Shown: positions 36,972-45,976, numbered from the stretch's first letter. The stretch: DNA of 64,000 nt from Halobacterium noricense (GCF_021233435.1 NZ_CP089468.1:2714597-2778596), one strand, 5' to 3'. Translations and numbers: made by a program. Notes: generated from the sequence alone by a model not told the origin.

Positions 36972-39038
36972 CTACCACTCGCCGGGTTCGGGCGCGACGC
37001 CCGCGTCCTCGCCCTCGTTCCCCCCGGCAAGGTCGTACTCCTCGCGGAGTTCTCGGATGCGGTCGCGGATGTCCGCCGCGAGTTCGAATTCGAGGTTGCT
37101 GGCGGCCGCTTCCATGCGTTCTTCGAGGTCCTCGACGAGGACGGCGGCCTCCTGCTCGTCGCTCGGGCCGTCGCCGGCGACGTCGGACGTGTCGGTCTCC
37201 GCGCCGGGGAGATTCATGTCGCCGACTTCCTTGTCGATGGTCGTCGGCGTCGTGCCGTGGTCCTCGTTGAACTGGCGCTGGATGCGGCGGCGGCGCTGGG
37301 TCTCCTCGATGGCGTCCCGCATCGCGTCCGTGCGCTCGTCGGCGTACAGCACGACCTCGCCGTTGACGTTCCGGGCGGCGCGCCCCATCGTCTGGACGAG
37401 GCTCGTCTCCGAGCGCAGGAACCCCTCCTGGTCGGCATCCAGAATCGCGACCAGCGAGACCTCCGGGATGTCCAGCCCCTCGCGCAGGAGGTTGATGCCG
37501 ACGAGCACGTCGTACTCGCCGAGCCGGAGCCCGCGCACGAGTTCGTGGCGTTCGAGCGTGTCCGTCTCGTCGTGCATGTACTCGACGGCGACGCCCGCCT
37601 CTTCGAGGTACTCCGTGAGGTCCTCGGCCATGCGCTTGGTGAGCGTCGTCACGAGCACGCGCTCGTCGTTGGCGACGCGGTCGTCGATGCGGTCCATCAG
37701 GTCCTCGACCTGGCCCGTGGCGTCGGCGATGTCGATTTCGGGGTCGACGAGGTGCGTCGGGCGGACAATCTGCTCGACGACCTGCGCGGACTGCTCGCGC
37801 TCGTAGTCGCCGGGCGTCGCGGAGACGTACAGTGTGTTGTCGGTCTTCTCCTCGAACTCCTCGAACGTCAGCGGGCGGTTGTCGTACGCGGTCGGGAGCC
37901 GGAAGCCGTTCTCTACCAAACTATCTTTCCGGGACTTGTCGCCCGCGTACTGGCCCTTGATTTGGGGGACGGTACGGTGGGACTCGTCGATGACCGTCAG
38001 GAAGTCGTCCGGGAAGTAGTCCAGGAGGGTGTAGGGCGCGTCCCCGGGCTCGCGGTCCGAGAGGTACACCGAGTAGTTCTCGATGCCCGAACAGTAGCCC
38101 GCCTCCGCCATCATCTCGAGGTCGAACGTGGTGCGCTCCTCGATGCGCTGGGCGGCGACCATGTCGCCGTTGCGCTCGAAGTGGCGGACGCGCTCGTGCA
38201 TGTCGTCCCGAATCTTCTCGATGGCCTCCTCCATCTCGCTCTCGGGCACGGAGTAGTGCTCCGCCGGGTGGAAGAGGACCGCGGGCTCCTCGCTCTCGAC
38301 GGTGCCTTCGAGCGGGTCGAGTTTCGCCATCCGGTCGACCTCCTCGCCCCAGAACTCCACGCGCACGGGATAGCGGCCGTACATCGGGAACACCTCGACG
38401 GTGTCCCCCCGGACGCGGAACGTGCCCTGCGTGAAGTCCACGTCGTTGCGCTCGTAGTTCAGGTCCACGAGCCGGCCCAGGAGTTCGTCGCGCTCGATTT
38501 CCTGGCCGACTTCGAGGCGGAGGCTCATCTCCTCGTAGTTGCCCGGGTCACCGAGCCCGTAAATCGCGGAGACGGAGGCCACGACGATGACGTCGTCGCG
38601 CGTCAACAGCGAGCGCGTCGCGGAGTGGCGCAGCCGGTCGATTTCGTCGTTGATGGAGGCGTCCTTCTCGATGTACTTGTCCGTCTGCTCGACGTACGCC
38701 TCCGGCTGGTAGTAGTTGTAATAGGAGACGAAGTACTCGACGGCGTTGTCCGGGAAGAGGTTCCGGAGTTCCTCGTAGAGCTGGGCCGCGAGCGTCTTGT
38801 TGTGCGCGATGACCAGCGTCGGCTGCTGGAGCTCCTCGGCCACCCACGAGACGGTGTTGGTCTTCCCGGAGCCCGTCACTCCGAGCAGCGTCTGTGCGTC
38901 GGCCCCGTTCTCGAACCCCTCGACCAGCTGCTCGATGGCGTCGGGCTGGTCGCCCGCGGGGTCGAACGGCGCGTCCACGCGGAACGGCACGTCGGCCTCC
39001 GGCCGGTCCGGCTGGAGGGAACCGCTGGCGTCGCTCAT
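36972..39038 (-). CDS. uvrB: UvrABC system protein B
   Basis: A 688-residue damage-verification helicase of nucleotide excision repair. Walker A is GVTGSGKT at residues 53-60. The damage-probing beta-hairpin is recognised by [17 protein letters not shown]. Also present are LTVIDESH (motif II), [19 protein letters not shown] and TMGRAARN (motif VI), and the C-terminal UVR motif that binds UvrC ([20 protein letters not shown]). The start at 39038 ([13 protein letters not shown]) is chosen over the longer frame, whose extra 69 residues are not like UvrB. UvrC is 2 kb away. Confidence 0.96.
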   Translation of the reverse strand: MSDASGSLQPDRPEADVPFRVDAPFDPAGDQPDAIEQLVEGFENGADAQTLLGVTGSGKTNTVSWVAEELQQPTLVIAHNKTLAAQLYEELRNLFPDNAVEYFVSYYNYYQPEAYVEQTDKYIEKDASINDEIDRLRHSATRSLLTRDDVIVVASVSAIYGLGDPGNYEEMSLRLEVGQEIERDELLGRLVDLNYERNDVDFTQGTFRVRGDTVEVFPMYGRYPVRVEFWGEEVDRMAKLDPLEGTVESEEPAVLFHPAEHYSVPESEMEEAIEKIRDDMHERVRHFERNGDMVAAQRIEERTTFDLEMMAEAGYCSGIENYSVYLSDREPGDAPYTLLDYFPDDFLTVIDESHRTVPQIKGQYAGDKSRKDSLVENGFRLPTAYDNRPLTFEEFEEKTDNTLYVSATPGDYEREQSAQVVEQIVRPTHLVDPEIDIADATGQVEDLMDRIDDRVANDERVLVTTLTKRMAEDLTEYLEEAGVAVEYMHDETDTLERHELVRGLRLGEYDVLVGINLLREGLDIPEVSLVAILDADQEGFLRSETSLVQTMGRAARNVNGEVVLYADERTDAMRDAIEETQRRRRIQRQFNEDHGTTPTTIDKEVGDMNLPGAETDTSDVAGDGPSDEQEAAVLVEDLEERMEAAASNLEFELAADIRDRIRELREEYDLAGGNEGEDAGVAPEPGEW

Positions 39039-39066
39039 TACGTGGTAATGGGCGTGGAGGCACTTC

Positions 39067-39160
39067 AGCAGCGTGCCCGAGCGCAGCGAGGGCACGTTAT
39101 TAGCGAACGCGGAGCAGGGCGATGCGTGAGCAGCGTGCCCGAGCGTAGCGAGGGCACGTT
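39067..39160. repeat. Two 32-bp direct repeats with internal symmetry
   Basis: A 32-base sequence at 39067-39098 recurs at 39129-39160 with one difference (C/T). Each copy begins AGCAGCGTGCCCGAG and has short arms GTGCCC and GGGCAC. They lie in the 238-base gap between uvrB and the next gene. This kind of short repeat is common in haloarchaeal intergenic DNA; I see no ORF or tRNA in the gap. Confidence 0.7.
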
Positions 39161-39276
39161 CTGGCGAGCGGTGAACAGAGTGAGCCGCGAGCAGCGTCGA
39201 GGACGCCGTCGGCGAAGGGTCGGGTCCCTGGTAGTCACACCGCACCTATTTCCCGGGCCCGGTCGATATTCGACGC

Positions 39277-39552
39277 ATGGTACGCGAAGACTTGCGCGCG
39301 GCGAGCGACCACCTTCGAGCCGCCTCCGTCGCCGCCGACGACTCCGACCACGAACAGCGCCTCTACGACCAGTCCGACGCGCTCGCGGACCTCGCGACGG
39401 CCGACGACGGCCCCGACCACGGCCGCCTCGCCCGCATCACGCACGCGCTCGACGACCTCGCGGACGCCGTCGAGGACGAGGAAGCACGCGAGAGCATCGC
39501 CGACGCCAAAGCCAGCGTCGAAGCCTACCGCGAGACTGTCGACGGCGTCTAA
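39277..39552 (+). CDS. Small helical haloarchaeal protein (DUF7553-like)
   Basis: A 91-residue, acidic, all-helical protein starting MVREDLRAASDHLRAASVAA and containing PDHGRLARITHALDDLADAV. I believe it belongs to a haloarchaeal family called DUF7553, of unknown function. It stands alone between repeat-rich spacers. Confidence 0.65.
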   Translation: MVREDLRAASDHLRAASVAADDSDHEQRLYDQSDALADLATADDGPDHGRLARITHALDDLADAVEDEEARESIADAKASVEAYRETVDGV

Positions 39553-39574
39553 GACGCACTTTTTCCAGCGTTCG

Positions 39575-39697
39575 GCGCGCTCCGCGCGCCTCACTTGCAA
39601 AAATTTGCGGAAAAAGCACTCCTCACCCCCCTTCGGGGGTTCGTCGGCCTCGCGGCTTCGCCGCGAGTAAACCGCGAGCGCCGTACGGCGCTCGCGG
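39575..39697. repeat. Cluster of strong hairpins, including a perfect 26-bp palindrome
   Basis: In the 464-base space between 39552 and 40017 there are successive inverted repeats: GGCGCG...CGCGCC near 39576, CCCCC-TTC-GGGGG near 39628, CTCGCGGC-TTC-GCCGCGAG near 39651-39669, and a perfect palindrome with no loop at 39672-39697 (starting CCGCGAGCGCCGT). The first may terminate the upstream gene. The rest look like a decayed mobile element or REP-like unit. Confidence 0.6.
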
Positions 39698-39856
39698 ATG
39701 CTTGCTCGTCGGCTACGTAGGTTCAAGTAGGAGAGCGAAGCCAACCCTGCGCGTGATCTGACAGTCGCCGCGAGCCGGCGGATACGGAACGGCGGCGGAC
39801 CGGCTCGCGGACTCGAACGCCGCCTGCAAGCCATAAGCGTCGCTGGTGCGTTCCGA

Positions 39857-39972
39857 GACGGGCGACTCGGGAGAAAGGCCTCGTCACAAGGGGCTCGGAG
39901 GGGGTAACTCCTCGTCACCGTCGCCCGGGAGTACGGTAGGGGCTCCCGGGAGAAGAGCCTTTCACTCCCGTC
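39857..39972 (+). ncRNA. Candidate structured RNA of unknown class
   Basis: About 115 bases upstream of the phosphoesterase gene can fold strongly. CGGGAG-AAAGGC (39868-39879) pairs with GCCTTT-CA-CTCCCG (39957-39970), 12 base pairs with a two-base bulge. CCGGGAG (39925-39931) pairs with CTCCCGG (39943-39949). GGAG/CTCC encloses the loop GGGGTAA at 39901-39907. An alternative 7-bp pairing joins GGGCGAC (39860) to GTCGCCC (39920). CTCGTCAC occurs twice (39880, 39911). CATAAG at 39832 would place a transcript start near 39858. I do not recognise it as RNase P, SRP or a tRNA. It could be a guide RNA or a 5' leader element. Confidence 0.4.
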
Positions 39973-40016
39973 CAGCGGCTTCAACGTATTTCTTGCTGGC
40001 CGCCGAAGCCCGGGGT

Positions 40017-40517
40017 ATGCGCCGTCTCGCAGTCGTCAGCGACACGCACGTGCCGTCCCGCAAATCCGAGATTCCGGGGTTCATCGAGCAGGAGCTGGAG
40101 GACGCAGACGTCGTCGTTCACGCCGGCGATTTCGACAGCGAAGCCGCCTACGAAACTGTCGAGTCGCTCGCGGGCGGCGACCTCGTGGCCGTCCGCGGGA
40201 ACATGGACCCCGTCTCGCTGGGGCTGCCCGCAGTGGAGACGCTGTGGGTCGAGGATCGGCAGTTCGTCGTCGTGCACGGGAGCGGTCCGCTGTCCGGCTA
40301 CGAGAACCGCGTCCTGCAAGCCGTCCGCGAAGAGCGCAACGACGAGGCCGCCATCGGCATCGCCGGGCACACGCACGAACTCACCGACGAGACCGTCGAC
40401 GGCGTCCGCCTCCTGAATCCGGGGAGTGCGACCGGTGCCGAGCCGGCCGAGGAGGCGACGATGCTGACGGTGGACGTCGACGGCAGCGACGTCGACGTCT
40501 CCGTCGTGCGAGCGTAG
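40017..40517 (+). CDS. Metallophosphoesterase, YfcE/MJ0936 type
   Basis: A 166-residue phosphodiesterase with SDTHVPSR, HAGDFDSE, VRGNMD, VVHGSG and GHTHELT motifs. It matches the small YfcE/MJ0936 family, which hydrolyses phosphodiesters with two metal ions; the natural substrate is uncertain. The ATG at 40017 follows directly on the candidate structured RNA, leaving about 45 bases between. Confidence 0.87.
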   Translation: MRRLAVVSDTHVPSRKSEIPGFIEQELEDADVVVHAGDFDSEAAYETVESLAGGDLVAVRGNMDPVSLGLPAVETLWVEDRQFVVVHGSGPLSGYENRVLQAVREERNDEAAIGIAGHTHELTDETVDGVRLLNPGSATGAEPAEEATMLTVDVDGSDVDVSVVRA

Positions 40518-40577
40518 TCGAGTGGCCGGCGTGTCCGGTACCGCCGGGGCTTTTGTGAGGGGCAACGAAGGTCGAGT

Positions 40578-41339
40578 ATGCACGCGTTCGCGGTGCCGGA
40601 GTTCCCGGAGGTGCGTTCGGGCGACAGCCTCGCCGACCTCGTCGCCGAGCGCACCGAGTTGGCGAACGGCGACGTCGTCTGTATCGCCAGCACGGTCGTC
40701 TCGAAGGCCGAAGGACGGACGGCGTCGCTGTCCGACTACCCAGCGGGGCCGCGCGCCCGCGAAATCGCCGACCGCCTGAGCGAGATTACGGGCGAGCAGA
40801 AGGACCCGCGGTTCGCGCAGGCCGTCCTCGAAGAGTCCGTGGACCTGCTGATGGAAGCGCCGTTCCTGTTGACGGAGACGACGTTCGGCCACGTCGGCGT
40901 GAACGCCGGCATCGACCGGTCGAACACGGGCGGCGCCGAGCTACTGTTGCTCCCCGAGCGACCGACGGAGAGCGCCGAGCGCATCCGCGACGGCCTGGAC
41001 GCGGACGTCGCGGTGGTCGTGACCGACACGTCCGGGCGGCCGTTCCGGCACGGCCAGCGCGGCGTCGCCCTCGGCTGGGCGGGGATGCCGGCGTCCCGGG
41101 ACTGGCGCGGGGAGACCGACCGCGATGGCCACGAACTCGAAGTGACCGTCGAGAGCGTGGTGGACGAACTCGCGGCGACCGCGAACCTCGTCTCCGGGGA
41201 GGGCGACGGCGGTACGCCAGTCGTCGTGGTGCGGGAGTTCGAGTTTGGCGACCACGACGGCAGCGAGGAGTTGTACCGCGAGGTCGACGGTGACTTCGTG
41301 CGGCAGGCGCTCCGGGGGTGGGAGTATGCGCGGAATTGA
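40578..41339 (+). CDS. cofE: Coenzyme F420-0:L-glutamate ligase
   Basis: A 253-residue enzyme that adds glutamates to F420-0 using GTP. It begins MHAFAVPEFPEVRSGDSLAD and contains VSKAEGR, HVGVNAGIDRSN and TDTSGRPFRHGQRGVALG, all CofE signatures for nucleotide and substrate binding. It overlaps the next gene, an F420-dependent reductase, by 14 bases, so cofactor synthesis and use are co-expressed. Confidence 0.94.
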   Translation: MHAFAVPEFPEVRSGDSLADLVAERTELANGDVVCIASTVVSKAEGRTASLSDYPAGPRAREIADRLSEITGEQKDPRFAQAVLEESVDLLMEAPFLLTETTFGHVGVNAGIDRSNTGGAELLLLPERPTESAERIRDGLDADVAVVVTDTSGRPFRHGQRGVALGWAGMPASRDWRGETDRDGHELEVTVESVVDELAATANLVSGEGDGGTPVVVVREFEFGDHDGSEELYREVDGDFVRQALRGWEYARN

Positions 41340-42300
41340 ACTGACCCCCGAGATTCCCGTCAGCGAGGTCGCTGACCTCGCCTCGCAGGCGGAGGCGGCT
41401 GGCTTCGACGCGGTGTTCGCGTCGTGTCACTACAACAACCGCGACCCGTTCGTCGCGCTCGACCGCATCGCGGCTAGCACCGAGGACGTGCAACTCGGCC
41501 CGGGGGTGGCGAACCCCTACGACACGCACCCCGTGAAACTCGCGTCGCAGGTCGCGACCGTCGACGAGGTCAGCGACGGGCGAGCAATTCTTGGGCTGGG
41601 TGCGGGCGACGCGTCGACGCTCCGCAACCTCGGCGTGGAGCGCGACCGGCCGCTCCGCCGGGTGCTGGAGACGATGAAGGTCTCGCAGGACCTGTGGGCG
41701 GGCGAGCGCGTCGACCACGACGGGACGTTCGTCGCGCGGGACGCCGGCCTGAATTACGAGGTCGGCGAGGTTCCCGTGTACGTGGGCGCGCAGGGCCCGC
41801 ACATGCTCCGGATGGCGGGCAAGCACGCGGACGGCGTGTTGGTGAACGCGAGCCACGAGCGGGACCTCGCGTGGGCGGCCGACCGCATCGCGGAGGGCGA
41901 AGCCGACCGCGTGGTGTCGGGGGAGCCGGACGTTGCGGCGTTCGCGTCGGTGTCCATCGCGGAGGATGCCGCCGCCGCGCTGGAGGCCGCGCGGCCGCCG
42001 GTCGCGTTCATCGCGGCGGGCGCAGCGCCGCCCGTGCTGGAGCGCCACGGCATCGACGCCGAGCGCGCGAGCGATATCGGCGAGGCCATCGAGGCAGGTG
42101 AGTTCTCGGCGGCATTCGAAAAGGTGTCCGAGCGGATGTTGACGGCGTTCTGCATCGCGGGCGACCCCGAGGACGTTGCCGAGCAGTTGGCGGCGGTCGG
42201 GGAGCACGTCGACAGCGTGGTAGCGGCGTCGCCGCTCGGGCCGAACCGAGAGAAAGCGGTGTCGTTGCTCGCGGACGCGTTCGACGCTGCAGGGGTGTAG
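41326..42300 (+). CDS. mer: Methylenetetrahydromethanopterin-reductase-like F420 enzyme
   Basis: A 324-residue member of the bacterial luciferase-like (LLM) family close to Mer, which reduces the methylene C1 carrier with F420H2. Features are MRGIELTPEIPVSEVADLAS, GPGVANPYDTHPVKLASQVA, and GLGAGDASTLRNLG. Haloarchaea use tetrahydrofolate instead of methanopterin, so it is probably a methylene-tetrahydrofolate reductase. The ATG at 41326 lies within the end of cofE. Confidence 0.87.
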   Translation: MRGIELTPEIPVSEVADLASQAEAAGFDAVFASCHYNNRDPFVALDRIAASTEDVQLGPGVANPYDTHPVKLASQVATVDEVSDGRAILGLGAGDASTLRNLGVERDRPLRRVLETMKVSQDLWAGERVDHDGTFVARDAGLNYEVGEVPVYVGAQGPHMLRMAGKHADGVLVNASHERDLAWAADRIAEGEADRVVSGEPDVAAFASVSIAEDAAAALEAARPPVAFIAAGAAPPVLERHGIDAERASDIGEAIEAGEFSAAFEKVSERMLTAFCIAGDPEDVAEQLAAVGEHVDSVVAASPLGPNREKAVSLLADAFDAAGV

Positions 42301-42507
42301 CTACTGGGGGCGGCGCTGGCGCTGCGTGGCGGTATCCGGGACGACTGCTTCGGCGAGTGCGCCGAGGGTGAGCGCGCCGAAGCCGCCGGCGGCGAGCGTG
42401 ACAAGCGCACCGCCGACGAGGACGAGCGCGGCCGAAATCGGGTCCGTGCTGGCGGCGGTGACGATGTTCTCGGCGAGCGAGACGGCGTTGTCGATGAACC
42501 AGACCAT
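42301..42507 (-). CDS. Small membrane protein
   Basis: A 68-residue protein starting MVWFIDNAVSLAENIVTAAS. It has one long hydrophobic stretch (AALVLVGGALVTLAAGGFGALTLGAL region), enough for one or two helices, and a basic tail TQRQRRPQ. Its stop abuts the stop of the convergent mer gene. Function unknown; it is short but well formed. Confidence 0.6.
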   Translation of the reverse strand: MVWFIDNAVSLAENIVTAASTDPISAALVLVGGALVTLAAGGFGALTLGALAEAVVPDTATQRQRRPQ

Positions 42508-42552
42508 GTGCGGCCGTGGGTGAGCCGGTCCCTTAGATGCTCCGGGACGGTT

Positions 42553-42795
42553 ATGGCAGTCGCAGCCGAACTGGGGAGCGTGTCCGACGACGCCACGCTC
42601 GACGCGTTCGCGCCCGAGGAAACCGGGAACGAGCAACAGGGGGAGGAGTTAGATAGTACTGACACGGCCGACGCCGTGCCCGTGACGAGTTCGTGGAGCG
42701 ACGCGTCAGTCTGCGAGGCCTGCGGTGAGGCCGCGGGCCGCCGCTGGCTGGACGGCGGCGAGAGCGTGTGTGCGGCCTGCAAGCACTGGTCGTAA
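42553..42795 (+). CDS. Acidic protein with C-terminal zinc ribbon (DUF7573-like)
   Basis: An 80-residue protein. The N-terminal 50 residues are acidic and probably unstructured; the C-terminus has VCEACGEAAGRRW and VCAACKHWS, two CxxC pairs forming a zinc ribbon. I believe this is the haloarchaeal DUF7573 family. It is divergent from the small membrane protein with 45 bases between the starts. Confidence 0.65.
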   Translation: MAVAAELGSVSDDATLDAFAPEETGNEQQGEELDSTDTADAVPVTSSWSDASVCEACGEAAGRRWLDGGESVCAACKHWS

Positions 42796-42929
42796 ACCGG
42801 CACTGTCGTGAGTGACCGGGAAACATACAAGTGACTGCTCTCCTGCCGTTCGACAACTGACGGCCGCCTCCCGGCCCGGATGGGGCCCAAATCGGTGGGA
42901 GTGGGCCGACACTCCACCCGCCCTCAACA

Positions 42930-43588
42930 CGCCTGGTCTGGGGCGTGCTCGCTCGCCTCGCGGTCGCGGGGGCGCGGTACTCCGGGCTCACCGGCCGTGT
43001 CTACCGAGCGGTGTGGCTGCGCTGGCTGCCCCGCGGCGACCCCCGCGAGGAAGTCGAGGGGGCCTTCGAGCGCGCGGAGGACGTCCTCGGACGCCAGCAT
43101 CGCGAACGCGAACGGGGAGACGGTCCGCGAGTTCGTCGCCGACGTCCGTGCTGACGACCGTGCGGCCGGGTTGCGGCCCTCAGGGAGCGCGCGCGGTACG
43201 CGAGTCGCGGCGACGCAGCCGACGCCGCCGAAGCGAGGCGGCTCGCGCGGTCGCTGCCCACCGAAAACAGCCGCCTACCCGAGCCTGGTGGTGTTCAGAT
43301 AAGGATTCATCTGAACACAGCTTCAGCCGGCGAACCAGCCGATTTCCTGGTGGATTGAAAGGGCGAGGTGGTCTCGACGAACCCCGGCGAAGTAAGCACG
43401 TGAGCGACCAACGGGAGCGAACGCGCGCAGCGAGCCGCGGGAGTCTCGTGAGTGCAACGAACGAGACCACGGGAGACGAGCACTGCGAGTCTCCCGACGG
43501 TCGAGACCACCGAGGGCTTTCAAAACGCAACGGCATCTCCGCTACTTTCGTCTGCTTATCTGAACACTGCCCCGAGCCTCGGCGATAG
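42930..43588 (+). pseudogene. Decayed gene, two frameshifts and a transposable-element insertion
   Basis: Three frames join into one sensible protein. RLVWGVLARLAVAGARYSGL to ERAEDVLG (about 42930-43091) continues after a shift as DASIANANGETVREFVADVR (43092-43172), then after another shift as AALRERARYASRGDAADAAEA to NSRLPEP (about 43173-43286). The last codons, CGG CGA TAG, lie beyond a 284-base element at 43580-43588. The end vaguely resembles the helical C-terminus of DUF4129-type proteins. No good start is found, so the 5' end may also be lost. Confidence 0.6.
43287..43570. mobile_element. Miniature inverted-repeat transposable element
   Basis: The 284-base element has perfect 13-bp terminal repeats (GTGTTCAGATAAG at 43291-43303 and its complement at 43555-43567). 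It is flanked by 9-base direct repeats CCCGAGCCT (43278-43286 and 43571-43579), the expected target duplication. Inside, GTGTTCAGAT is mirrored again at 43309-43318, and longer imperfect inverted repeats (TTGAAAG...TGGTCTCGAC near 43353 and GTCGAGACCACC...CTTTCAA near 43500) make it almost foldable into one hairpin. It has no transposase gene, so it must be moved by a related insertion sequence elsewhere. Confidence 0.8.
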
Positions 43589-43598
43589 TGTTTAATAG

Positions 43599-43916
<318 letters not shown>

Positions 43917-44015
43917 CCCGCGCGTCGACGACCACCACTTCTCTCTCAGTATTCGCGCCGCCGAGCCGCACGGCTCCGCAGTTTAGTTAGTTCAGAAGGA
44001 CCGCAAGTGCTGCGT

Positions 44016-44381
44016 TCAGAACGGGGACTCGGTCGGAGATTCGGTGTCGGGGCCTTCGTCGTTCTCGTCGGCGACGACCTCGCCGTCCCAGCCGGTGATG
44101 CCGCTGGCGAGGCTCTCGACGCGCGCGTCCTCGTCGAGGCCCTCGTAGGACTGGACGAGTCGCGCGGCTTGCTGGCTGGCCTGCCCGTGCGGGCAGACGG
44201 TGACGACGCGGTCCGCGCCGTCGAGCCGGTCGACGGACTGTGGGAGTTCGGAGAACGGGATGTTCTCGCTGTCCGGGATGTGGCCGCGCTCGAAGGCCGC
44301 CCGCGGGCGGATGTCGACGACGCGGACGTCCTCGTCGTCGAGGAGTGCTTTGAGTTCGTCGGCGGAAATCTCGCCGTCCAT
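44016..44381 (-). CDS. Rhodanese-domain protein
   Basis: A 121-residue single-domain rhodanese, starting MDGEISADELKALLDDEDVR. The active-site cysteine is in VVTVCPHGQASQQAARL. Rhodaneses carry a persulfide on this cysteine in sulfur transfer. The C-terminus is an acidic tail (DENDEGPDTES). It is 47 bases downstream of the NUDIX gene on the same strand. Confidence 0.87.
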   Translation of the reverse strand: MDGEISADELKALLDDEDVRVVDIRPRAAFERGHIPDSENIPFSELPQSVDRLDGADRVVTVCPHGQASQQAARLVQSYEGLDEDARVESLASGITGWDGEVVADENDEGPDTESPTESPF

Positions 44382-44428
44382 GTGCCGTACCTCGGTCTGC
44401 GCGGAGTTACGGCTTGCGGTCGGAGAAA

Positions 44429-45001
44429 CTAGAGGTAGCCGTCGGCCTGCGCCAGCAGCAAGCCCTCGATGGTGGCGTCGTTCGCGGGCGGCGCGCGCGC
44501 CACCGACAGCGCCTCGTCGACGGGCACGCGCTCGACCGAGAGGAACTCGTTGTCGTCGAGGTCGCAGCCGACCTCCGTCAGCCCCTCCGCGAAGACGATG
44601 CCGCGCTGGTGGCGGAGCACGCCCGTCGCCGTCCAGAACGATTCGAGGAAGTGGACGTCGTCGGCCTCGTAGCCGGTCTCCTCGCGGAGTTCGCGGCGGC
44701 CCGCCGAGACGTACGACTCGCGGTCCGGGGTGGGCGCGACGTCCTCGGTAGCCTCGTTTGACTCTTCCACAATACCTGCCACCAACTCCATGCACTGCTC
44801 GCGAATCGTCGGCCGGTACTGGTCGACGAACAACACGTCCCCGTCGTCGACGGCGACGACGACGACCGCGGGCGGGAGTTCGGCCCAGTAGTAGTCTTTC
44901 AGCGAGCCGTCGGGCTGCTCGACGCGGTCGTAGCCGCCGTCGTACCAGCTCGTCTCGTACTCGGTCACGGCGTCGACGACCGGCCAGTCGTGGTCGTGCA
45001 T
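44429..45001 (-). CDS. NUDIX hydrolase
   Basis: A 190-residue hydrolase of nucleoside diphosphate derivatives. The Nudix box is GRRELREETGYEADD with preceding ELVAGIVEE; the spacing between the two glycine elements contains an insert (SNEATEDVAPTPDRESYVSA). The N-terminal part WPVVDAVTEYETSWYDGGYD resembles ADP-ribose pyrophosphatase-like proteins of haloarchaea. The substrate is not determined. Confidence 0.87.
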   Translation of the reverse strand: MHDHDWPVVDAVTEYETSWYDGGYDRVEQPDGSLKDYYWAELPPAVVVVAVDDGDVLFVDQYRPTIREQCMELVAGIVEESNEATEDVAPTPDRESYVSAGRRELREETGYEADDVHFLESFWTATGVLRHQRGIVFAEGLTEVGCDLDDNEFLSVERVPVDEALSVARAPPANDATIEGLLLAQADGYL

Positions 45002-45094
45002 GGCCGGCCGTACGCACTCGCCCACAAAGTCTCCCGGGGGCTCGGCGTGGCCAGGAACAGCCTTTTCCCTCCGAGGAGCGGACCAACACGCGAG

Positions 45095-45532
45095 ATGAGT
45101 GGGGGAGAGCTCTCGAAGACGGCCGGCCGCTACCTCAGCGCCATCCTGCTGGTGTCCGCCCGGGAGGGACGCCCGGCGAAGACCGGGGAGGTCGCCGACC
45201 GGCTCGACGTCGACCCCGCGACCGTCACCGAGCGCATGGCCGACTTCGCGGAGCGCGGGCTCGTCGACTACGAGCGCTACGAGGGCGCGACGCTCACCGG
45301 CGACGGCGAGACCGTCACGCGCGAACTCATGTGGAAGCGGTGTCTCGTCGAGAACTTCACGACCGACGACCTCGGGCTCGACGGCGTCGACACGGACTCG
45401 ATCGGCGGCGCGCTCTCCGAGGAGGCCGCTCGCGCGCTGAAACGCCACATCGACCACCCCTGCACGGGGCGGTGTTCGGCGCCCGACGCGGACTTCGCGG
45501 AGTGCTGTCCGGACTACCAGATTTCGCGGTAG
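45095..45532 (+). CDS. DtxR-family metal-dependent regulator
   Basis: A 145-residue iron/manganese-dependent repressor type. The winged helix covers residues 8-65 (TGEVADRLDVDPATVTERMA, then ERGLVDYERYEG) and the metal-binding dimerisation part follows, with WKRCLVENF, ALSEEAARALKRHIDHPCTG and a cysteine-rich end RCSAPDADFAECCPD. The metal ligands typical of DtxR (Met/Cys, Glu, His) are plausible here. DtxR-like palindromes precede two genes 6-7 kb downstream. Confidence 0.87.
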   Translation: MSGGELSKTAGRYLSAILLVSAREGRPAKTGEVADRLDVDPATVTERMADFAERGLVDYERYEGATLTGDGETVTRELMWKRCLVENFTTDDLGLDGVDTDSIGGALSEEAARALKRHIDHPCTGRCSAPDADFAECCPDYQISR

Positions 45533-45952
45533 TCAGAGGACCGGCTCGTAGAACGTGCTGAACGCGATCCGGCGAAGGGTCGCGACGGCGGCGTCTGGCT
45601 CGTTCTGGAACGTCGTCGCCACCAGCGCGTCCGCGAACGGCACGTAGTGCCACGCGGCGTTGTCCACCTCGTCGCTCCCGTTCTCGTGGACTTCCGCCTC
45701 TGGGTGGTCGGCTTTCGCGGCCTCGAATTCTTCGTCGTCGCCGACCTCGATTTCGAGGAGCGAGGCGAACATGGCTTCGCGGGCGGCGCCAACGACGTCG
45801 CTAGTGACGCGCTCGTCGTACTCCTCCTTGGAGAGCTCCATCGCGCGCGCCACCTCGCGGGTGACTGTCTGTGCGGCCGGCCCCACGCCCTCGAAGCGCT
45901 CACGGACCTCGGCTTCGGTCGCCGGCGCGAGCACGCCACGCGTCTCTGTCAT
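45533..45952 (-). CDS. DUF5809 family protein
   Basis: A 139-residue acidic protein starting MTETRGVLAPATEAEVRERF. The DNAAWHYVPFADALVATTFQ stretch and C-terminal FSTFYEPVL are those of haloarchaeal DUF5809. It is convergent with and adjacent to the DtxR gene, and is probably co-transcribed with the DUF5810 gene upstream. Function unknown. Confidence 0.72.
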   Translation of the reverse strand: MTETRGVLAPATEAEVRERFEGVGPAAQTVTREVARAMELSKEEYDERVTSDVVGAAREAMFASLLEIEVGDDEEFEAAKADHPEAEVHENGSDEVDNAAWHYVPFADALVATTFQNEPDAAVATLRRIAFSTFYEPVL

Positions 45953-45976
45953 GCGCGAAACGTCGGCCTGCACGCC

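Noticed and set aside
36114-39761. A 1215-codon plus-strand open frame
   Set aside because: It runs antisense through the ABC ATPase and uvrB and has the same uninformative composition.
39857-39972. RNase P RNA or SRP RNA
   Set aside because: The region is too short for either, and I cannot find the conserved core sequences of those RNAs.
43320-43520. Possible CRISPR repeat (GGTGGATTGAAAGGG resembles the end of haloarchaeal CRISPR repeats)
   Set aside because: There is only one copy and no spacer array. The sequence belongs to the inverted repeats of the transposable element.
42812-43588. A 258-codon plus-strand frame across the broken gene and transposable element
   Set aside because: It crosses the element boundary and both terminal repeats, and its composition is Arg/Ser-rich. 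The frames described for the decayed gene make better protein.
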